From contig NZ_KB375270.1 of NCBI RefSeq assembly GCF_000314735.2, positions 2,542,001 to 2,606,000 of the forward strand: a stretch of DNA of 64,000 nt. The letters run 5' to 3'. Below, in pieces: positions 57,905 to 64,000 of this stretch. Under the pieces are notes generated by a model. That model was not told the origin of the DNA. It worked only from the letters and a program-made list of their open reading frames with translations, and searched no databases. Origin of the DNA: Afipia felis ATCC 53690. Lineage in GTDB: Bacteria > Pseudomonadota > Alphaproteobacteria > Rhizobiales > Xanthobacteraceae. Each line of letters begins with the position of its first letter. Position 1 is the first letter of the stretch. The position numbers and the translations under genes are program-made.

Positions 57905-59083
57905 TCAGGTTTCGACCAGACCGGTAGATGCCCCGCTGGCGGCGGAATCGCTGCGACCGTGCGGCAGCGCGAGGTACGAATCCGATCCCATCTCGATGAT
58001 GCGCGACACCGTGCGGGCGAATTCGCGCGCCTCGACGCCTTCTTCGGAACGGTAGATCGAGGACGGCTCGGCCGCCGCCGACGCCATCAGCTTCACCTTG
58101 TTGTCGTAGAGCGCATCGATCAGCGAAATGAAGCGCTTGGCCGGATTGCGCTCCTCGAATTCCATCACCGGAATGTGGTCGATCAGCACGGTGTGATAGT
58201 CGCGTGCGATGCGCAGATAATCCGGCGGACCAAGCGGACGCTCGCACAGACCCTCGAAGGTAAAGCGCGCGACGCCGCGGGCGGAATGATCGATGTGCAG
58301 CACGCGGCCTTTCAGTGCGATGTCGCGCGACGGCGCATCCACGCTGCCGGTGAGCTTGAGCCAGGCCGCATCGAGCTTCGCGCCAGCCTCTGCATCGTCA
58401 GGCACCAGCCACATCTTGATGCCGGAGAGTTTTTCCATCCGGTAGTCGGTGCGCGCATCGAGCCGCAGCACCTCCATCCGCTCTTCGATATCCGCGATGA
58501 ACGGCAGGAACAGCGCACGGTTGAGACCGCCTTTGTAAAGGTCTTCCGGCGCCACGTTCGATGTCGCGACGATCACGGTGCCGAGTTCGAACAGCCGCGC
58601 GAACAGCCGCCCCAGGATCATCGCATCGGCGATATCAGTGACGTGGAATTCGTCGAAGCACAGCAGCCACGCTTCCTCGAAGATCGAGTTCGCGGTGAGG
58701 TGGATCGGATCGGCGTCGGCGATCTCGCGCCTGGCGATCTTCTGGCGGAAATTGAAAATGCGCTCGTGGACATCGGCCATGAATTCATGGAAATGCGAGC
58801 GGCGCTTGAACGCGACGGTACTGTTCTGAAAGAACAGGTCCATCAGCATCGTCTTGCCGCGACCGACCTCGCCATACACGTAGAGGCCACGCGGCGGCGG
58901 CGTGCCCTCGGCGAACAGCCGGCCGAACAAACCCTGTTTGCGCGGCTTGTAGCGATCGAGATGCGTCTCGAGCGTTTCAAGTTTTGAAACGGCTTCCGCC
59001 TGCGCGGCATCGGGCTCGATGGCGCGTGAGGCGAGGAGCTGCTCGTAGCGAGCTCGCAGTGGCGAAGACGTGGACACATCCAT
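57905..59083 (-). CDS. zapE: Cell division protein ZapE (AFG1-like ATPase)
   Basis: 392 residues from the ATG at 59083; a GTG at 59104 would add seven. Walker A GEVGRGKTMLMDLFF (about 72-86), Walker B LLCFDEFHVTDIADAM (about 143-158), then ATSNVAPEDLYKGGLNR. ZapE ATPases act on the FtsZ ring and the mitochondrial relative AFG1 helps clear misfolded respiratory subunits. Located just upstream of mdh on the same strand. Confidence 0.95.
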   Translation of the reverse strand: MDVSTSSPLRARYEQLLASRAIEPDAAQAEAVSKLETLETHLDRYKPRKQGLFGRLFAEGTPPPRGLYVYGEVGRGKTMLMDLFFQNSTVAFKRRSHFHEFMADVHERIFNFRQKIARREIADADPIHLTANSIFEEAWLLCFDEFHVTDIADAMILGRLFARLFELGTVIVATSNVAPEDLYKGGLNRALFLPFIADIEERMEVLRLDARTDYRMEKLSGIKMWLVPDDAEAGAKLDAAWLKLTGSVDAPSRDIALKGRVLHIDHSARGVARFTFEGLCERPLGPPDYLRIARDYHTVLIDHIPVMEFEERNPAKRFISLIDALYDNKVKLMASAAAEPSSIYRSEEGVEAREFARTVSRIIEMGSDSYLALPHGRSDSAASGASTGLVET

Positions 59084-59142
59084 GCCCGCAACCGGCCCCA
59101 CCACAGCGAAAAATGCAACCGCTACGGAGGTCGAACCCCCCG

Positions 59143-59721
59143 TTATGAAATGAAATATCGCCCCTGCGCGGCACGATCCCTTTCACGAGACGAAAACGCG
59201 TAGGAATCCTCGATCACATACGGGCCGCCACCAACCGAGGCGCGCGAGGAAAACAGCACGAAGCGGGAGGCGATGAATTTCTTCGCCGGGAAATAGCCAC
59301 GGACCGAGAGGTAATCGGCGACGTCGCGGCTCGAGGCATCGCGCAGACGCGCCAGCGTGACATGCGGAATGAATTTCCGTCCTTCGGGATCAAGCCCGAA
59401 GCGACGCATCAGCCGTTCGAGTTCCGCCTGCAGTTCCATCAGAGGGCGGCTTGGCTCAACGCAGGCGACCACCGCGCGCGGTTTCTTGCCGCCGAAACTC
59501 GACAGGCCCTGCACCGTCACCTCGAACGGCTTGCGGTCGACGCGCTCCAGCGTGTTCGCGATCTCGCGCGCGACGTAATCGTCGATGTCACCGATGAAGC
59601 GCAGCGTGACGTGATAATTTTCGGGATCGATCCAGCGGCCGCCGGGCAATCCGCCACGCAGCATCGACAATGATTGGGAAATGTCAGGCGGGATCTCAAG
59701 TCCAGTGAATAAGCGGGGCAT
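59143..59721 (-). CDS. thpR: RNA 2',3'-cyclic phosphodiesterase
   Basis: 192 residues from the ATG at 59721, decided by GAGGGAG five bases upstream. 2H phosphoesterase with both catalytic His motifs, HVTLRFIG (about 40-47) and HVTLARLR (about 125-132). It opens 2',3'-cyclic phosphates at RNA ends. Likely in one unit with zapE, 59 bases downstream. Confidence 0.95.
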   Translation of the reverse strand: MPRLFTGLEIPPDISQSLSMLRGGLPGGRWIDPENYHVTLRFIGDIDDYVAREIANTLERVDRKPFEVTVQGLSSFGGKKPRAVVACVEPSRPLMELQAELERLMRRFGLDPEGRKFIPHVTLARLRDASSRDVADYLSVRGYFPAKKFIASRFVLFSSRASVGGGPYVIEDSYAFSSRERDRAAQGRYFIS

Positions 59722-59875
59722 CGCACTCCCTCGACGCTGTGCCCCGTGCCGGTCTTCCGTCGTCGCTGACGAAAGCCGCCGGGCGCGAATCACTCACCCG
59801 AATCAATTGCCGCATTTGTAACGCAGCTACATGACGATGCGAAGCGAGCCGGTGGACAGTTTCTACGCAACCACC

Positions 59876-60523
59876 TCACAACGCCGCCCGTACAGGCGGC
59901 AATGTCTTCACGAATGCCTCAACCGCAGGCAGAATTCGCTGCACGATGACGTCGACGCCAGCTGCCGTAGGGTGCAGGCCGTCGGCCTGCTTCAGCGCGC
60001 TGTCGTTCACGACGCCATCGAGAAAGAATGGATAGAGCGCGACGCCATATTTTTTCGCGAGATCGGGATAGATGCTGTTGAACGCCTGCCCGTAAGGCTC
60101 ACCGAGATTGGGCGCGGCATACATGCCGCACAAGAGCACGGCGATGCCCCGCGCTTTCAGCCGCTGGATAATCTCGCTCAGCGCGGCGCGCGTGACCCTG
60201 GGCTCGATGCCGCGCAGCATGTCGTTGGCGCCGAGTTCGACGATCACGGCCTGCGTGCCTTCGGGGATCGACCAGTCGAGCCGGTCGCGGCCACCCGATG
60301 CGGTATCGCCCGACACGCCCGCGTTGATGATGTTAGCGGCGATGCCCTTCTCCTTCAGCGCCTGTTGCAGGCGCACCGGAAATGCGGCCGACGCCGGCAA
60401 GCCGTAACCCGCGGTGAGGGAATCGCCGAGCACGGCGAGCTTCAAAGGCGCGCCGTTCGGGGTTTCCGCCATTGCGGCATTGCTCAGGTTCACGAGCACA
60501 AGCGCAATCGTGAACAAAAACAT
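59876..60523 (-). CDS. GDSL-family arylesterase / lysophospholipase (TesA-like)
   Basis: 215 residues from the ATG at 60523; another ATG at 60574 would add 17 residues and overlap the divergent ABC gene start. A signal peptide (MFLFTIALVLVNLSNAAMA) exports it. Block I is LGDSLTAGYGLP with the nucleophilic Ser, block III ELGANDMLRG, block V DGLHPTAAG with the Asp-His pair. It cleaves esters or lysophospholipids in the periplasm. The divergent pair with a YbbA/YbbP ABC system matches E. coli tesA-ybbAP. Confidence 0.94.
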   Translation of the reverse strand: MFLFTIALVLVNLSNAAMAETPNGAPLKLAVLGDSLTAGYGLPASAAFPVRLQQALKEKGIAANIINAGVSGDTASGGRDRLDWSIPEGTQAVIVELGANDMLRGIEPRVTRAALSEIIQRLKARGIAVLLCGMYAAPNLGEPYGQAFNSIYPDLAKKYGVALYPFFLDGVVNDSALKQADGLHPTAAGVDVIVQRILPAVEAFVKTLPPVRAAL

Positions 60524-60572
60524 CCGCGCGAGCCTCTCGACCCGGCCGATGGAACCCCCATATGGCAATCGC

Positions 60573-61280
60573 ATGGATACTCGCACCGCACCCTCACACA
60601 CAGTCCTCACGGACCAACCCGTCATTTCGCTCTCCGGCATCGACCTCTCTCTCGGGCGAGGCGCGGCGAAAGTCCACATCCTCAAGGGAATCGACCTGAG
60701 CGTCGGCTCTGGCGAGACCGTCGGGCTGATCGGCCCTTCCGGCTCGGGCAAATCAACGCTGCTCATGGTCATGGCCGGACTGGAGCGGCCCGATGCAGGA
60801 GAAGTGGTGGTTCAGGGCACCTCTTTCAACGGCCTCAATGAAGACGGTCTCGCCCGGTTTCGTGGCCACGAAATCGGCATCGTGTTTCAATCGTTTCACC
60901 TGATTCCGACAATGACCGCGCTGGAGAACGTCGCGGTGCCGCTCGAACTCGCAGGCAAGCCTGACGCGACCGAGCGCGCCACTCGCGAACTGCAGGCGGT
61001 CGGGCTCGGCGCACGGCTGCATCATTATCCCGCGCAACTCTCCGGCGGCGAGCAACAGCGCGTCGCGCTGGCCCGTGCGCTCGCGCCCGATCCCGCAATC
61101 CTGCTCGCGGACGAGCCGACCGGCAATCTCGACGAAACAACCGGCAAGCAGATCGTGGACCTTCTGTTTGCGATGCACGAGGAACGCGACACCACGCTGG
61201 TGCTGGTGACGCATGATGCTTCGCTCGCGCAACGCTGCGATCGCACCGTCAAGCTGCGCTCGGGCCGTATCGATGCGTAA
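60573..61280 (+). CDS. ABC transporter ATP-binding protein (YbbA-like)
   Basis: 235 residues from the ATG at 60573. Walker A GPSGSGKSTL (about 54-63), Q loop FQSFHLIP, signature LSGGEQQRVALARAL (about 155-169), Walker B ILLADEPTGNLDE and the switch His in LVTHDA. It is of the LolD/MacB group that powers FtsX-like permeases. Overlaps the permease gene by eight bases. Confidence 0.96.
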   Translation: MDTRTAPSHTVLTDQPVISLSGIDLSLGRGAAKVHILKGIDLSVGSGETVGLIGPSGSGKSTLLMVMAGLERPDAGEVVVQGTSFNGLNEDGLARFRGHEIGIVFQSFHLIPTMTALENVAVPLELAGKPDATERATRELQAVGLGARLHHYPAQLSGGEQQRVALARALAPDPAILLADEPTGNLDETTGKQIVDLLFAMHEERDTTLVLVTHDASLAQRCDRTVKLRSGRIDA

Positions 61281-63810
61281 CGATTACTCCCTCGCGCTGC
61301 GCTTTGCGTTGCGCGAATGGCGCGGCGGCTTGCGCGGCTTCTATGTGTTCATCGCCTGCATCGCGCTCGGCGTATTCGCGATCGCGGGCGTCGGTGCGAT
61401 CTCCGCGAGTCTCAGCGATGGCCTGAGCCGGCAAGCGCGCGTGCTGCTCGGCGGCGACGTGACCTTCGCTTTGTTCCAGCGCGAGGCGAATGCGCGGGAA
61501 TTGTCGTTCCTGCACGGCGCAGGCGAACTCTCGCGCGTCGCGACGTTGCGCGGCATGGCGCGCGCGGCCAATGACGATTTCACGCTGATCGACATCAAGG
61601 CGGTGGACGACCGCCACCCGATGCTCGGCGAGCTGACGCTCGATCCGCCGATGTTGCCTGCGGATATTTTCGCGCAACGCGACGGCGTGTATGGCGCGGC
61701 CGTCGATCCGGTGCTGCTGGCACGATTGAACCTCAAGGTTGGCGACACCGTCAGCGTCGGCCAGACCCATTTCCAGATCCGCAGCAGCCTCACCGCCGAA
61801 CCCGACAAGCTGCTCGGCGGCATCAGCATCGGCCCTCGTTTCCTCATCAGCCTCGACGCACTCGATGCCACCGGACTATTGCAGCCCGGCGCGCTGGTGC
61901 GCTGGACCTATCGCGTCAAGCTGCCCGATCCGAGCGAGGCCGCGGTCACGCAGTTGACCGAGCGCGCACGGCAGCAGTTCCCGCAGGCCGGATGGGAAAT
62001 CCGCAACTCGCTCAACGCCTCCCCGCAACTGGAACGGAACGTCTCGCGCTTCACCCAGTTTCTGACGCTGGTCGGACTTGCCGCGCTCCTGATCGGCGGC
62101 ATCGGCGTCGTTAACGCGGTGCGAAGTCACCTCGAGCGCAAGCGCGACGTGATCGCGACTTATAAAGCGCTCGGCGCGAGCGCGGCGATGGTCTTCGCGA
62201 TCTATTTGATCCAGGTGCTGCTGCTGGCGCTGCTCGGCTCGCTGATCGGCGCTGCACTGGGTGCAGCTCTGCCATACATCGTGCTCGCGCTGTTCGGCCA
62301 TCTATTGCCGCTGCCGATCGCAGCGAGCATCCACCCCGCCACGCTCGCGCTTGCGGTCGGCTATGGCGTGTTCGCCGCGCTCGCTTTCGCGCTGTGGCCG
62401 CTCGGTCGCGTGCGCAACATTCCCGCCGCCGTGCTGTTCCGCGCCGAGGTGTCCGATGAGATGCCGCGCGCCAGCCTGCGCCAGATCGCCGCGCCTGCGA
62501 TCGCCATCGCGCTGCTCGCGGCGACGGCGGTCGCACTCGCCTATGACAAGAAAATCGCGGCGATCTTCGTTGGCGTGAGCCTCGCGGTGTTCCTGCTGCT
62601 GCGCGCCGTCGCTCTGCTGACGATGGCGGTCGCGCGTCGCGCGCCGCGCCCTCGCAACACCATGCTGCGGCTCGCGCTCACCAATACCTATCGCTCCGGC
62701 GCGCTGACGCCGTCCGTGGTGCTGTCGCTCGGGCTTGGACTCGCTGCACTCGTAACGGTCACACAGATCGACGCCAACCTGCGTCGCCAGTTCAGTGCGG
62801 CGCTGCCTGAACGCGCGCCGTCGTTCTACTTCCTCGACATTCCCTCGGCGCAATCGGCAAGCTTCAGCCAATTCATCGGCGCGATCGCGCCTGACGCCAA
62901 GGTGGAGGTGGTGCCGATGCTGCGCGGGCGCATCACCGCGGTGAAGGGCGTTCCCGCCGAACAGCTCAAGCCGTCACAGGACGCCGAATGGGTCCTGCAA
63001 AGCGACCGCGGCATCAGCTACGCAGCCGACATACCGGCGGGCTCGAAAGTGGTCGCGGGTGACTGGTGGCCGGACAACTACAGTGGCAAGCCGCTGGTCT
63101 CGCTGGAACAGAAGATCGCCGACGGCCTGGGCGTACGGCTCGGCGACGAGATCACCGTCAACGTGCTCGGACGCAACATCACGGCAACCGTCGGCAATCT
63201 GCGGAGCGTCGACTGGCAGAACCTCGGGATCAATTTCGTCCTGGTTTTTTCCCCGAATACCTTCCGCGGCGCGCCCCATACCGACCTCGCCACCCTGACT
63301 GCGAACCTCTCCACCCCCGCCGATGACGCAAACGTTATCAGGCAGGTCGCCCACGCCTTCCCCTCCGTCACCAGCGTCCGGGTCCGCGATGCGCTCAAGA
63401 GCATCGGCGACATTGTAACCAACCTGACGCTTGCCATCCGGGGGGCGAGCCTCGTCACCCTCGTCGCCGCCCTGCTGGTTCTGGGCGGGGCGCTGGCCGC
63501 AGGCCACCGCCACCGGGTTTATGACGCCGTGATCCTGAAGACGCTGGGTGCAGTCCGGTTCCAACTCATCGGCGCTTATGCTGCGGAATATGCGCTGATC
63601 GGGCTTGCCACCGCCGTGTTCGGGGTGGCGGCGGGGTCGATCGCGGCCTGGCAGATCGTGACCCGGCTGATGCACCTGAGCTTCGCCTGGGAGGCGGCCA
63701 ATGCCGCCCTGGTCGCTGTCGCCGCCCTGGCATTAACCATAGGCCTCGGCCTTGCCGGTACCCTTCTCGCATTGCGGTTGAAACCGGCCGCGGTCCTGCG
63801 CAATCTCTGA
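61273..63810 (+). CDS. ABC transporter permease, FtsX-like (YbbP family)
   Basis: 845 residues from the ATG at 61273, inside the end of the ATPase gene. About ten membrane spans: one near the N-terminus (about 20-45), a large periplasmic domain, two FtsX-type bundles (one about 275-420, one about 735-840) with further spans and a second periplasmic domain between. This type VII ABC plan moves or pulls lipids or lipoproteins rather than small solutes. With the divergent GDSL esterase, a joint role in the cell envelope is likely but unproven. Confidence 0.95.
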   Translation: MRNDYSLALRFALREWRGGLRGFYVFIACIALGVFAIAGVGAISASLSDGLSRQARVLLGGDVTFALFQREANARELSFLHGAGELSRVATLRGMARAANDDFTLIDIKAVDDRHPMLGELTLDPPMLPADIFAQRDGVYGAAVDPVLLARLNLKVGDTVSVGQTHFQIRSSLTAEPDKLLGGISIGPRFLISLDALDATGLLQPGALVRWTYRVKLPDPSEAAVTQLTERARQQFPQAGWEIRNSLNASPQLERNVSRFTQFLTLVGLAALLIGGIGVVNAVRSHLERKRDVIATYKALGASAAMVFAIYLIQVLLLALLGSLIGAALGAALPYIVLALFGHLLPLPIAASIHPATLALAVGYGVFAALAFALWPLGRVRNIPAAVLFRAEVSDEMPRASLRQIAAPAIAIALLAATAVALAYDKKIAAIFVGVSLAVFLLLRAVALLTMAVARRAPRPRNTMLRLALTNTYRSGALTPSVVLSLGLGLAALVTVTQIDANLRRQFSAALPERAPSFYFLDIPSAQSASFSQFIGAIAPDAKVEVVPMLRGRITAVKGVPAEQLKPSQDAEWVLQSDRGISYAADIPAGSKVVAGDWWPDNYSGKPLVSLEQKIADGLGVRLGDEITVNVLGRNITATVGNLRSVDWQNLGINFVLVFSPNTFRGAPHTDLATLTANLSTPADDANVIRQVAHAFPSVTSVRVRDALKSIGDIVTNLTLAIRGASLVTLVAALLVLGGALAAGHRHRVYDAVILKTLGAVRFQLIGAYAAEYALIGLATAVFGVAAGSIAAWQIVTRLMHLSFAWEAANAALVAVAALALTIGLGLAGTLLALRLKPAAVLRNL

Positions 63811-63938
63811 CATCTGCCGCGCATTAAAAACCTGCAATGACAGATATTTTGCGACATTCAGCCGCGCGGAACGACTTGCGCGCTCTGTGTTATTCTCCCA
63901 CATACGGAGCAGGTCCGGATTCGCGATAGGCGTCAGTC

Positions 63939-64000
63939 GATGCTTCGACCGATGCTCGCGACGACCGGAAACAGATTTTCCCGCCGGCATCTCCCTCAAG
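63939..64000 (+). CDS. Possible start of a gene cut by the window edge
   Basis: An ATG at 63939 opens a frame that stays open to the end (MLRPMLATTGNRFSRRHLPQ). A GGAGC occurs about 30 bases upstream, too far for a ribosome site. An N-terminal basic stretch is all that can be seen; the region 63811-63938 holds no other feature. Confidence 0.2.

Overview
The window comes from an alphaproteobacterium of the order Hyphomicrobiales, most likely the Bradyrhizobium / Rhodopseudomonas / Afipia-Oligotropha group. This is inferred from the high-GC core genes, their order (rplU-rpmA-GNAT-obgE-proB-proA-nadD-rsfS; rlmH-envC-ctpA; atpHAG(ohr)DC; zapE-mdh-odhA-odhB-lpdA), the Lys/Ala-rich tail on ribosomal protein L21, and a small CCGGGC-type palindrome of a kind familiar from these genomes. 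No species can be fixed from sequence alone.

Region 1 (1-8.2 kb) is a stress regulon. A group-ECF11-like sigma factor and its ChrR-type zinc anti-sigma factor lead a leftward operon (alpha/beta hydrolase, DUF1295 membrane enzyme, CFA-synthase-like methyltransferase, membrane protein). A divergent rightward operon encodes an FAD amine-oxidase-like protein, a DUF1365 protein and a full cyclopropane-fatty-acid synthase. Matching TGATCY-N18-TAWRWA-like promoters lie back to back between the two operons. By analogy with Rhodobacter sigmaE/ChrR this is a singlet-oxygen response that remodels membrane acyl chains. A CIA30-family gene and a ferrochelatase follow.

Region 2 (about 8.9-17.7 kb) is a visibly lower-GC accessory region ending at a tRNA-Ser(GGA) gene, the classical target of integrative elements. 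It holds gene debris (a Ku gene with a stop at codon 7 and a truncated end, a recombinase that has lost its C-terminal catalytic part, a frameshifted membrane-protein gene), an orphan DnaA-N-terminal-like protein, paralogous secreted proteins, a HAD-family protein behind a (GA)10 repeat, and a compact intact tyrosine recombinase.

Region 3 (17.8-64 kb) is core chromosome. It holds trehalose synthesis with an MFS transporter; a Tat-exported amidase; a ROK-like protein whose lobes look circularly permuted; ribosomal proteins L21/L27, Obg, proline biosynthesis, NadD, RsfS, RlmH, EnvC, CtpA and RppH; the F1 ATP synthase operon with an Ohr/OsmC gene inserted between gamma and beta; RlpA, PriA and XerC; the 2-oxoglutarate dehydrogenase operon with malate dehydrogenase and ZapE; then ThpR, a GDSL esterase and a YbbA/YbbP-like ABC system. 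An outer-membrane beta-barrel gene interrupted by one amber codon and an AraC regulator sit inside the otherwise conserved rsfS-rlmH neighbourhood.

The best candidates for new biology are the permuted ROK protein, Ohr inside the ATP synthase operon, the dual CFA / flavoprotein / DUF1365 / DUF1295 sigmaE module, and the HAD plus three-TM membrane-protein pair in the tRNA-linked region. All coordinates and readings were made by eye; no database search was run.
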